Below, in pieces: positions 27,601 through 36,590 of a stretch of DNA of 64,000 bases (the stretch's first letter is position 1; every line of letters starts with the position of its first letter). Source of the DNA: an uncultured Clostridia bacterium (GTDB lineage: Bacteria; Bacillota; Clostridia; TANB77; CAG-508); the NCBI GenBank assembly GCA_948502395.1, contig CAOPES010000008.1, positions 1 through 64,000 of the forward strand. Direction: 5' to 3'. The translations under genes were made by a program, and so were the position numbers. A model generated the notes under the pieces. It was given only the letters and a program-made list of their open reading frames with translations. It was not told where the DNA came from and ran no database searches.

Positions 27601-30600
27601 ACTTTTTTGAAGCGTATTTGACAAAGGAAAATAATTTTCTAATTCCAGATAATTATCAAGAAGATAGAAGAGAAAAAATAGTACCACGAACATCATCTAC
27701 AAATATAGGATTATCAATGCTTGCAGTAATATCAGCATATGACTTGCAATATATAAAAAAGGAAAAAGCAATTGAACTATTAAGAAATATAATTTATTCA
27801 GTTGATAGCCTACAAAAATGGAATGGACATTTGTACAATTGGTATCAAATTAAAACAAAAGAGCCACTAATACCAAGATATATTTCAACAGTTGATAGTG
27901 GGAATTTTGTGGGATATTTGTATGTTGTAAAAACTTTTTTGCAAGAAATGAAAGAAAATGAATTAGTAGAAATAGTAGACAAGATGATTGAAAATACTGA
28001 TTTTTCAGTTCTTTACAATTATGAGCAACAAATATTTTCAATTGGGTTTAATATAGAAGAAAACAAATTAACAGACTCATATTACGATTTATTAGCATCA
28101 GAAGCAAGACAGGCAAGTTTGGTTGCAATAGCAAAAAAAGATGTACCAGTAAAGCATTGGAATCATTTGAGTAGAACACTGACCATACTTGGAAAATATA
28201 AAGGACTAATTTCGTGGTCAGGAACAGCATTTGAGTATTTGATGCCAAACATAAACATTCCAAAATATGAAGGAAGTCTGTTAGATGAATCTTGCAAATT
28301 TATGATAATGAGCCAAAAAGAATATGCCAAAAAGCTAAATATTCCTTGGGGGATATCAGAAGCAGCATTTAATGTAAAAGACCTAAAAGCAAATTATCAA
28401 TATAAAGCATTTGGAATACCATGGCTTGGACTAAAACGTGGGCTTGCAGATGAACTTGTAGTATCAAGCTATGGCGGAATTCTGGCTATTAGTGATACTC
28501 CGGAAGACGAAATAGATAACTTAAAAATACTAGAAAAAGAAGGAATGTATGACAAGTTTGGATTTTACGAGTCAATAGATTACACACCAGAGAGAGTGGA
28601 AAAAGGCAAAACATCTAGTGTTGTAAAAACGTATATGGCACATCATCAGGGACTTATACTGCTATCAATAAACAATTTATTTAATAATCAAATTCTGCAA
28701 AAAAGATTTGTTAAAAATCCAGAAATGGAAGCAGTAAGCATATTACTACAAGAAACAATGCCAGAATCTTCAATAATAACTAAGGAGAACAAGGAAAAAG
28801 TAGAAAAATTAAAATATACAGATTACGAAAATTATATTCAAACAACTTATACAAATATTGATGAAAGATTAGTTACTGGAAATGTAATTTCAAATGAAAA
28901 TTATGTAGTTGCACAAAATCAGAAAGGGCAAGGTGTTAGTAAATACAAAGATATTTATATAAACAGATTTAAGCCAACGGATGACTACCCACAAGGGATT
29001 TTCTTTACAGTTAAAAATATAAAAACAAAACAAATTTGGAGTTCAAATTACAATTTCAATGAGAAAAAAGAAAATAATTATCAAATAAGCTTTATGCCAG
29101 ATAAAATTGAACAAGAAATTTTAGAAGGAAATATAAAAACAAAAATCAAAACAACAGTAAGCTCAAATGAGCCAGTAGAGATAAGAAGAATGATTTTAGA
29201 AAACTACGGAAATGAAGAAGAAATTTTAGAAATAACATCATATTTTGAGCCAGTATTGTCAAAAAAAGAACAAGACTATGCACACCCAGCGTTTAATAAT
29301 CTATTTTTGATAAATAGTTTTGATGAAGAAACAGGAAGTTTAATTGTAAAAAGAAAACAGAGAGAAGCAAATTGCAAAGAAATGTATTTAGCTGTAAGTT
29401 TATCCACAAATAGTGAGACAATTGGGGATTTAGAGTACGAAATTAATGAAGATAAGTTCATTGGAAGGGGAAATCTAGGAATACCAGTAATGGTGAAGAA
29501 TTCAATTCCACTTTCTAAAAAAATTGGACTAGTTACAGAACCAATTGTTGCTTTAAAAAGAACAGTTAAGGTTAAGCCTAATGAAGAAGTTGTGGTGGAT
29601 TTAGTTTTAAGTGTTGGTGAAGAATTAGATAAGGTAAAAGAAAACAATAAAAAATATCAATCTTTTGAAAATGTAAAAACAGAGTTTGAAGTTTCAAAAG
29701 CTAGAGTGGAAGCGGAAAGCAGATATTTAAGGGTAAAAGGAAAAGAAATAGAAATTTATCAAAAAATGCTAGCATATATAATTTTTGATAATCCAGCAAA
29801 AAGCACATTTATGAAGCAAAACACCAAACAAGAATATCGTCAAAGTGAACTTTGGAAATATGGAATATCAGGAGATTTACCGATAATTTTGTTAAAGGTA
29901 AAAGATGTGAACGAAAGCTATGTAATTAAAGAAGTTTTGAAGGCTTATGAATATTTTAGAACTAAAAATATAGAAACAGAATTAGTAATTTTAGATGAAG
30001 AAAAGCACAGCTACGAAAATTATGTAAGAGAAGAAATTGAAGGTGCAATTTTAAATAACCATATGGCATATCTAAAAAATATAAAAGGTGGAATATTCAG
30101 TTTATCAAAAGGAGAAATAGCAAAGCCAGATATAGAATTGCTTGAATTTTTAGCTTCAATAAAAATAGATGGAAGCAAGGGCGGATTAAAAAATGCAATT
30201 TGTGATTTAGAAGAAGAATATTTAGAAAAATATAGAGATATCGGGGAAGATGAAGCAAGAGTAGGGTTGTTAGATGAAGAAAATGATGATATAAATATTT
30301 TAGAAAATAAAGAGAAATTGAAGTATTATAATGAGTATGGCGGATTTTCAGAAGATGGAAAAGAGTATTTGATTAAGGTTAATAAGCGAGAAAGACTGCC
30401 AACTGTTTGGAGCCATATTTTAGCAAATGAGAAGTTTGGTAGTGTTGTAACAGAAAATATGGGTGGATATACGTGGTATAAAAATAGTAGGTTAAATAGA
30501 GTATCAAGTTGGGAAAATAACCCAAGTTACGATATTCCAAGCGAAGTAATCTATTTGAAGAATATGGAAAATAAAAAAGCGTGGTCTTTGGGGTTGAACC

Positions 30601-32710
30601 CTATGCCAGACAATAATAATTATAATGTTGTTTATGGTTTTGGATATTGCAAATATATTCATAAAAGTGATGGCGTTGAACAAGAACTTGAAATGTTTGT
30701 GCCAAGAGAAGATTCTTGTAAAATTAATATTTTAACTTTGAAAAATACAACTCCAAATAGGAAAAAGCTTAAATTGTATTATTATATAAAACCAGTTTTA
30801 GGTGAAGATGAAATAAAGACAAATCAATATATAAAAGCAAATTTGGACACAAATAACAATATAATCTATGCAAAAAACTTGTACAAAACAGAAGACTTAG
30901 GCAATATGGTTTATGTATCTTGTAGTGAAAAAATCAATTCATATACAGGAGATAAAAACTTTTTCTTAGGAGACGGCGGAATTTCAGACCCACAAGGAAT
31001 AAGAAAAATAAGGCTAAATAATGACTGTGGATTAGGGAAGAAATCTTGCATTGCTTATGAAGTGGAAATTGAACTAGAAAGTTATGCAAGTCAAGAGATT
31101 TCAATTGTTTTAGGTGCAGAAGAAAGCCTAATGGATTGCAAAAATACAGCATATAAATTTAGCAAAATAACAAATTGTAAGCAAGAATTGACTAGATGTA
31201 AAAACTGGTGGAAAGATATTTTGCGGAAGATTACAAGTTTATACTCCACTAGAATCTGTAAATATTCTTCTAAATGGCTGGATAAGTTATCAAACTTTGG
31301 CAAGTAGGTTATATGGCAGAAGCGGATATTATCAATCTGGCGGAGCATATGGATTTAGAGACCAATTGCAAGACACTTTGGGCTTGAAATATTTGGACAG
31401 CAATATTATGAAAAATCAAATAATAAAACACAGCAAGCATCAATTTAAAGAAGGAGACGTAGAACACTGGTGGCACGATGAAAATGGCAGAGGAATTAGG
31501 ACAAGATTTTCAGACGATTTATTATGGCTTGTGTATGTGACACTAGAATATATTGAATTTACAGGGGATAAAAGCATACTAGAAATAGAAACACCATATC
31601 TGCAAGGAGCAGAACTACAAGAAAATCAAGATGAAAGATATGATAAATATGAAAAAACCACATATGAAGAAAGCATTTATCAGCATTGTGTAAAAGCAAT
31701 AGACAGAAGTTTAAACTTTGGAGAAAACGGACTACCAAAAATCGGCTCAGGAGACTGGAACGACGGATTTAGCACAGTTGGAAACAAAGGCCGTGGAGAA
31801 AGTGTGTGGCTAGGATTTTTCCTATACACAATTTTAGAAAAATTCATACCAATATGTGAAGAAATGGGGGACTCTGAAAGAGTACAAAAGTATAGCGAAA
31901 TCAAAATAAACTTGAAAAGGGCTTTGAATACTAATGGCTGGGACGGCAGGTGGTACAAAAGAGCGTTTATGGACGACGGAAACATCTTGGGAAGTATGGA
32001 AAATGACGAATGTAGAATAGACAGCATAGCTCAAAGTTGGAGTATCATATCAGGTGCGGGAGACAATGACAAAAAATATATATCAATAGAAAGCTTGGAA
32101 AATCACCTAGTGGACAAGGAAAATGGAATAATCAAACTATTAGACCCACCATTTGAAAAAGGAAAACTAGAACCAGGCTATATAAAAGCATATTTGCCAG
32201 GAGTCAGAGAAAACGGCGGTCAATACACACACGCCAGCTGTTGGGTAATAATCGCAATGAGCATACTTGGCTTTGGAGACAAAGCACTAGAACTATACAG
32301 AATGATAAGCCCAATAGAACACAGCAGAACCAAAGAAGCAAGCAAAAAATACAAAGTGGAACCATATGCAGTGGCAGCAGACATTTATGGCGCTGGCAAC
32401 CTTGGTGGCCGTGGCGGCTGGACTTGGTACACTGGTTCAAGTAGCTGGTATTATAAAGCTGGAATAGAAAATATTTTGGGATTAAAAATAGAAAATGGTT
32501 ATATGAAAATTGAACCATGTATTCCTAAGGATTGGAAAGAGTATCAAATTCAGTATAAATGGAAGGATAGTATTTATAATATTAGGATTGAAAATCCTAA
32601 CGGTAAATCTACCGGTGTATCCAAGGTTAGTGTTGACCGGAGTGCCTGTTGATGGCGCTATTAGGCTTGACGGTGGTAGAAATATTTTCAATGTTAAGGT
32701 TATAATGTAA
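24635..32710 (+). CDS. ndvB: Cyclic beta-1,2-glucan synthase-like protein (GT84 + glycoamylase + GH94), read through three CGGA +1 sites
   Basis: TTG start 9 nt after AAGGAG. Recoding CGGA at 24794, 31224 and 32638 joins 53, 2143, 471 and 23 codons into 2690 residues, near the ~2800 usual for NdvB/Cgs. The opening VIGEVYDLLNEHLKLG and HPAGEWLLDN are typical. Membrane helices begin near 300; a processive GT84 glycosyltransferase follows (PTIIKNREKV, ITLDADTDLILN, SHDLLEGCYLRCG, YRWIRGDWQ). A glycoamylase-type region has AHHQGLILLSINNLF, and the C-terminal GH94 phosphorylase has GSGDWNDGF with its acid Asp and TGSSSWYYKAG. It makes or trims cyclic or linear beta-glucans. gene_symbol is by similarity only. 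Confidence 0.85.
24794..24797 (+). other. +1 recoding site CGGA (glucan synthase, site 1)
   Basis: Incoming ATA CGG AGA AGT ATA TGA; outgoing ATA (C) GGA GAA GTA TAT. The incoming frame stops four codons later. The site lies 53 codons into the protein, so almost the whole enzyme depends on it. Confidence 0.85.
31224..31227 (+). other. +1 recoding site CGGA (glucan synthase, site 2)
   Basis: Incoming TTG CGG AAG; outgoing TTG (C) GGA AGA TTA CAA GTT. It restores GRLQVYTPLESVNILLNGW, the standard linker into the GH94 catalytic barrel. Confidence 0.85.
32638..32641 (+). other. +1 recoding site CGGA (glucan synthase, site 3)
   Basis: Incoming GAC CGG AGT then stop at TGA; outgoing GAC (C) GGA GTG CCT GTT GAT, running to the TAA at 32708-32710. 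The added 23 residues (VDGVPVDGAIRLDGG, then VKVIM) match the usual GH94 C-terminal beta segment. Confidence 0.75.
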
Positions 32711-32716
32711 AACTTT

Positions 32717-32825
32717 GGGTGTTTTTGGGGACAGACCTTAAAAACACCCAAAATTGATTTTAGCTAAATTGAAGAATTATTAAACATTAAAAGGGTGTTT
32801 TTAAGGTCTGTCCCCAAAAACACCC
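32717..32825. repeat. REP-like palindromic element, family A, copy 2
   Basis: Same inverted ~33-bp arms as copy 1, around a different 43-bp AT-rich spacer. It lies between the convergent glucan-synthase and transglycosylase genes, where it can terminate both. Confidence 0.85.
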
Positions 32826-32833
32826 ATTTCTAA

Positions 32834-33529
32834 TTATTCATCATATTTTGCAGAATTGGCTTCTTTTTCAGTAATATATCCATATTCAATCATTTTGTTT
32901 AAAACGTGAGCCTGTCTTTTTTTAGCGAGCTTCATATTAACAGTTGGAGCATAAACAGAAGGTGCGTTTGGAACACCAGCAAGCATAGAAGCCTCAGCCA
33001 AAGTTAAATCTTTTGGCTCTTTGTTGTAATAGCCCATACTTGCATCATAAATGCAATAATATCCGTCGCCAAAATATGACGAATTGACATACAGTGCAAG
33101 AATTTCTTGTTTAGAATAATTTTTTTCTAAATCAAAAGCACCAAAAAATTCTCCAAGTTTTCTAATCAAAGTTTTATCTTGATTAAAAATGATATTTTTT
33201 GAGACTTGTTGTGTAATAGTACTTCCACCTTCATCAAATTCTTTATCACGTATATTTGTGTACATAGCTCTTGCAATTCCTATTGGGTCAATTGGACCGT
33301 GGTCATAATATCTGTGGTCTTCAACTGCGACAACAGCATTTACATAGTCTTTGGATAATTGGTCATATGGAGTAAAGTGTTCTTTGCTTGTTATGGCGTC
33401 TACTCGCTCTGTTAGTGGCTTTTCTTTTAGCACGCTTGAGTAGTATCCAAATCCAATTAGAAATGTGAAGGTTCCAGCTAGCAGCACTAATATTAATATT
33501 ATTAGTAATATTTTTTTTATTATTTTCAT
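32834..33529 (-). CDS. Monofunctional peptidoglycan glycosyltransferase (GT51)
   Basis: 231 residues with an N-terminal membrane anchor (about 5-30) and only the GT51 domain of class A penicillin-binding proteins. Catalytic Glu lies in VAVEDHRYYDHGPID near 68, followed by GGSTITQQVSKNI near 100 and the second Glu region KQEILALYVNSSYFGDG near 138, then TLAEASMLAGVPNAPS. It polymerises lipid II glycan strands outside the membrane. No transpeptidase domain is present, and the size equals that of MtgA-like enzymes. The gene is followed by a family A element. Confidence 0.93.
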   Translation of the reverse strand: MKIIKKILLIILILVLLAGTFTFLIGFGYYSSVLKEKPLTERVDAITSKEHFTPYDQLSKDYVNAVVAVEDHRYYDHGPIDPIGIARAMYTNIRDKEFDEGGSTITQQVSKNIIFNQDKTLIRKLGEFFGAFDLEKNYSKQEILALYVNSSYFGDGYYCIYDASMGYYNKEPKDLTLAEASMLAGVPNAPSVYAPTVNMKLAKKRQAHVLNKMIEYGYITEKEANSAKYDE

Positions 33530-33566
33530 ATGTATCTCCTACTTTCAAGTTTTGGCGATATTGTTA

Positions 33567-34136
33567 TCAAATTTCATTATAAAAATGAGCCCATGAAAAC
33601 ACTCTTTTAATATTTGTTGGCAATTCTAAGTTTCTGTTTGGTCTTGTGTCCATCATAAAAACTTTTCTATTATTATTCAATGCCTCTTTACAGTAGTTTA
33701 AATTATCATCAATGAATATGTCTATATTATTTTCTTCTATGGCTTCTTTTTTGTTTTCACAATTCATAATTAATTTATCATAATTGATATTATATTCTTT
33801 GAGCCATTCTTCTGTTAAATTTCTATATTTTTCTCTTCTTGATGTTATTATGATTATTTGATTTTCGTCTTCTTGTAGTTTGTTTATGTACTTATCTGCC
33901 AATGCTTTTGGTTTTGTTTCATTAAATACTGGCACTAAGTATTTTTTCAGAAATTGAGTGTTTTCTTCTTGTGATAATTTTGTCATATCTGCATAATGAT
34001 ATGAGTGTTCTATTTTTCCATTATCTGATATATCGATGTTTCTTTTTAAATCTTCTAATATGTATTTTTGTGCATATGTAAAAAATGTTTCATATGTTTC
34101 TGATATTGTGTCATCTATATCTATGCCTATGTTCAT
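33567..34136 (-). CDS. 5'(3')-deoxyribonucleotidase-like HAD phosphatase
   Basis: 189 residues, HAD-like fold of the NT5C family. Motif I GIDIDDTI (catalytic DxD) is at 3-10; motif II Ser/Thr in IIIITSRREKYR near 95; motif III/IV acidic pair in IDIFIDDNLNYC near 135, then VFMMDTRPNRN. Such enzymes remove phosphate from (deoxy)nucleoside monophosphates. It sits 37 bp upstream of the transglycosylase gene on the same strand, without an evident functional link. Confidence 0.85.
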   Translation of the reverse strand: MNIGIDIDDTISETYETFFTYAQKYILEDLKRNIDISDNGKIEHSYHYADMTKLSQEENTQFLKKYLVPVFNETKPKALADKYINKLQEDENQIIIITSRREKYRNLTEEWLKEYNINYDKLIMNCENKKEAIEENNIDIFIDDNLNYCKEALNNNRKVFMMDTRPNRNLELPTNIKRVFSWAHFYNEI

Positions 34137-34234
34137 TTTTATTCCCCTTTTGATTTTTTCTTAAATATATCATATAAAATTTTGGAATGCAACTTTAAGA
34201 ATTTTTTGGACTGCAAAAAATAGTGGATATGACC

Positions 34235-34256
34235 ATTTTCCTGACCTCAGGAAAAT
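34235..34256. other. Perfect short palindrome in an otherwise empty intergenic region
   Basis: ATTTTCCTGA-CC-TCAGGAAAAT is a 10-bp perfect inverted repeat. The surrounding ~250 bp (34137-34390) have no gene. It could be a protein-binding site or, given the tiny loop, a cruciform; there is no T run for a terminator. Confidence 0.5.
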
Positions 34257-34395
34257 CGTTGAAATGAGGGCAACACAGAAAAATAATAGCAATAAAGCAG
34301 ACATATTTTGCAATACATACACGTAGGTAAGAAGAAGCAAACTATTTCCAATCAGTTAGATATAAACTTTACTAAGAATTTTTTGGAGCAAAGTC

Positions 34396-34424
34396 TTGAT
34401 TTAGTAAATAAAATGAGGTATAAT
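34396..34424 (+). promoter_or_regulatory. Promoter of the type III toxin-antitoxin locus
   Basis: TTGATT at 34396-34401 and a perfect TATAAT at 34419-34424, spacer 17 bp, about 38 bp upstream of the first antitoxin RNA repeat. Confidence 0.7.
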
Positions 34425-34461
34425 GAATATACTAAGATTGATAAATTAATTTATCAAATAA

Positions 34462-34617
34462 ATTAGGTTGCACAAGCCTTTGATTAATTTCATAAACAAG
34501 TGCAAAATTAAACATTAGGTTAGATATGAGCCGATAGAATGTAAATTCTATAAACGAATATCCTATTGAACATTAGGTTAGAAACGAGCCTTTAGTTTAC
34601 TATAAACGAGTTTCCAG
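34462..34617 (+). ncRNA. ToxI-type antitoxin RNA with three pseudoknot repeats
   Basis: Three tandem units start at ATTAGGTT (34462, 34514, 34572; spacing 52 and 58 bp). Each has GGTT pairing with AGCC, leaving a loop that differs between units, and each loop is complementary to a later segment of its own unit: GCAC with GTGC, GATAT with ATATC, GAAAC with GTTTC. This covariation predicts three H-type pseudoknots, the form in which type III antitoxin RNAs neutralise ToxN. An inner hairpin (TAGAAT/ATTCTA in unit 2, TAG/CTA in unit 3) also varies. ToxN-like enzymes cut the precursor at repeat boundaries. Confidence 0.8.
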
Positions 34618-34627
34618 AAAAATTTTT

Positions 34628-34660
34628 ATAGGGGGTACTGCAAAGTATCCCCTATATTTG
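34628..34660 (+). terminator. Attenuating terminator between toxI and toxN
   Basis: ATAGGGG-TAC / GTA-CCCCTAT stem followed by ATTTGT. A leaky terminator at this place is characteristic of toxIN loci and sets a high RNA-to-toxin ratio. Confidence 0.8.
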
Positions 34661-34676
34661 TAGCATGGAGGAATAA

Positions 34677-35279
34677 ATGAAAGATATTAAAAAAATAAGA
34701 ATAGGAAAGCTAAATTTTTATATTATAGATGATGATTATATTAAATATTTAAGTCAATTTGATACACATATTGCTTATAATAAAAATGAAAAAAGGCCGT
34801 ACATAGGAGTTGTAATTATTGTTGAAGAACACTATTATTTTGCACCATTATTTTCTCCAAAACAAAAACATAAAACATATAAAGACAACTTGACGTTTTT
34901 TAAAATTGTAAATACTAAGACAAAAAATGACTTGGGTATAATTAGATTTTCAGATATGATACCAGTACCACAGGAAAGTGTATATTTATTAGACGTAAAA
35001 AATAAAAGCTATGGATATAAGAGATTACTTTCAGAACAATATTCATATATAAATAAGCCTGAAAACAAGAAAAAAATTATGGAAAAGGCAACAAAGATTT
35101 ATAGTATAGTTACTAAAAACAATAAGAATAAAATGACGAGATTTTATAAAGATTTAAGTTGTAATTTTAAATTATTAGAAGAAAAAAGTAATAAATATAA
35201 TGGAGAAAAGCGCAAAAAAATGTTTGCAAAACCTCTTGACATTTCAAAACAAAGTAGATATAATGAGCAAGTAAAATAA
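34677..35279 (+). CDS. toxN: Type III toxin, ToxN/AbiQ-family endoribonuclease
   Basis: 200 residues, GGAGG 5 nt before ATG. Family features in order: FYIIDDDYIKYLSQFD at 14-29, KRPYIGVVIIVEEHYYFAPL, SPKQKHKTYKDNLTFFKI near 63 with the basic active-site stretch, then LGIIRFSDMIPVPQESVYLLD, YKRLLSEQYSYIN and a final CNFKLLEEK. ToxN/AbiQ/CptN proteins are sequence-specific RNases held by their cognate RNA repeats, and many abort phage infection. The repeat RNA and attenuator sit directly upstream. Codon usage is T-rich, consistent with horizontal acquisition. Confidence 0.88.
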   Translation: MKDIKKIRIGKLNFYIIDDDYIKYLSQFDTHIAYNKNEKRPYIGVVIIVEEHYYFAPLFSPKQKHKTYKDNLTFFKIVNTKTKNDLGIIRFSDMIPVPQESVYLLDVKNKSYGYKRLLSEQYSYINKPENKKKIMEKATKIYSIVTKNNKNKMTRFYKDLSCNFKLLEEKSNKYNGEKRKKMFAKPLDISKQSRYNEQVK

Positions 35280-35301
35280 AAAATAGAATAGGTGATAAAA
35301 A

Positions 35302-35856
35302 ATGAAAGAACAATTTTTAGAAATATTAAGAAAAGTAAAAAGAGAAGGAATAGAAGAACTAATACAATTCCTAGAAAAATCAGACTTCTTCATAGCACCA
35401 GCAAGCACAAGATTTCACGGAAACGTAGAAGGTGGGCTAGTAGCACACAGCATAAAAGTATATGAAATACTAAAACACAAAGTAGAAAACTGCATAATGG
35501 ACATAAACATCCCAGAAGAATCAATAATACTAATAGGGCTATTACACGACATATGCAAAACAAACTTTTACAAAGTAGATTACAGAAACGCAAAAAATGC
35601 ACTAGGAGTATGGGAAAAAGTACCATATTACACAGTAGATGACACAATACCATATGGACATGGAGAAAAATCAGTAATGATGATAACAGAATACCTAAAA
35701 TTAACACCAGAAGAAAAATACTCAATCCGTTGGCATATGGGATATACAGAGCCAAAAGAAAACTACAATGCAATTGGAGCAAGTTATACAAAATACCCAA
35801 TCGCATTACTTACACACGAAGCAGATTTAGAAGCAACATACTTCTATAACACATAA
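35302..35856 (+). CDS. HD-domain phosphohydrolase
   Basis: 184 residues. Metal ligands of the HD fold are visible: His in GGLVAHSIKVYEIL near 49, the His-Asp pair in LIGLLHDICK near 77, YGHGEKSVMMI near 117, IRWHMGYTE near 142, and Asp in LTHEADLEATYF near 172. Relatives hydrolyse nucleotides or cyclic nucleotides; the substrate here is unknown. It starts 22 bp after toxN but has the A/C-rich codon style of core genes, so it probably is not part of the toxin locus. Confidence 0.85.
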   Translation: MKEQFLEILRKVKREGIEELIQFLEKSDFFIAPASTRFHGNVEGGLVAHSIKVYEILKHKVENCIMDINIPEESIILIGLLHDICKTNFYKVDYRNAKNALGVWEKVPYYTVDDTIPYGHGEKSVMMITEYLKLTPEEKYSIRWHMGYTEPKENYNAIGASYTKYPIALLTHEADLEATYFYNT

Positions 35857-35860
35857 TATT

Positions 35861-35915
35861 TGGGACAATTTGGGACGTTTCCTTTTGGACATTTTGTCCA
35901 CTTTGGGACACATCT
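35861..35915. repeat. REP-like element, family C, copy 1
   Basis: TGGGAC-ATTTGGGACGTTTCC-TTTTGGACATTTTGTCC-TTTGGGACACATCT. Contains the GGACA / TGTCC hairpin. The same unit occurs at 37.8 kb and, inverted, at 38.4 kb. It separates the HD gene from ruvA. Confidence 0.85.
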
Positions 35916-35947
35916 TTAAAATCCAAAAGTTTAAAAGGAGAGGAAAA

Positions 35948-36571
35948 ATGCTTGCATATATAAAAGGAACACTAGAAATGAAAATGACAGAATATGTAGT
36001 AATAGATGTAGGAGGTCTAGGATACAAAATATTTATGTCAGAAGTAGGAATAGAAAAATTAGGCAACATAGGAGAAAACGTAAAAGTACATACATATTAC
36101 AGAGTAAGAGAAGATGACATCAGCATATACGGGTTTAATACATTAGAAGAACTAAAAATGTTTGAGCTATTACTTGGAGTAAGCGGAGTTGGGGCAAAAA
36201 CGGCATTAGCAATGCTTGCAGTATGTGAACCGTCAGAATTTGCGTTAGCAGTAATAGCAGAAGATGTAAAAACATTAACTGGAATTCCGGGAATAGGACC
36301 AAAATCAGCAAAAAGAATAATTTTGGAATTAAAAGACAAAATGAAAAAAGAACAACAAGTAGAAGCAATAAAAAATCAAATAGAAAATAAAGAGCCAACA
36401 AAATTACAAAAAGCAATAGAAAATAGGGACAAGATAGAAGAAGCAACAGCGGCACTACAAGTATTAGGATATAACAAAAAGGAAATAGACAAGGCATTTG
36501 AAAAGGCAGAAATTCAAGATAAAACAACAGAAGAATTAATCAAAATAGGACTAAAATTATTAGGAAGATAA
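35948..36571 (+). CDS. ruvA: Holliday junction DNA helicase subunit RuvA
   Basis: ATG at 35948 follows AGGAGAGG; the frame extends upstream only into the repeat. 207 residues, the normal length. MLAYIKGTLEMKMTEYVVID opens the OB domain, the two helix-hairpin-helix motifs are LLGVSGVGAKTALAML and LTGIPGIGPKSAKRII, and domain III (AALQVLGYNKKEIDKAF) binds RuvB. RuvA tetramers clamp Holliday junctions. ruvB does not follow; rarA takes its place 19 bp downstream. Confidence 0.97.
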   Translation: MLAYIKGTLEMKMTEYVVIDVGGLGYKIFMSEVGIEKLGNIGENVKVHTYYRVREDDISIYGFNTLEELKMFELLLGVSGVGAKTALAMLAVCEPSEFALAVIAEDVKTLTGIPGIGPKSAKRIILELKDKMKKEQQVEAIKNQIENKEPTKLQKAIENRDKIEEATAALQVLGYNKKEIDKAFEKAEIQDKTTEELIKIGLKLLGR

Positions 36572-36590
36572 ACAAAAAAGAGGGATAAAT

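Noticed and set aside
12130..29200. Other CGGA strings, for example AATACGGAAGTT at 12.14 kb and AACTACGGAAAT at 29.2 kb, as extra recoding sites
   Set aside because: In each case the protein continues in the same frame: CG-G spans a codon boundary (ACG-GAA) or C ends the previous codon before a normal GGA (TAC-GGA). Only strings with CGG as the incoming codon and family sequence in +1 were counted.
24918..31307. Separate long gene starting within the glucan synthase
   Set aside because: Its apparent start has no ribosome site, and the upstream 53 codons plus the +1 frame give the family's normal N-terminus.
34440..34660. T-box or other riboswitch leader
   Set aside because: The tandem ATTAGGTT repeats, covarying loop pairs and the adjacent ToxN-like gene fit a type III antitoxin far better; there is no T-box sequence or specifier stem.
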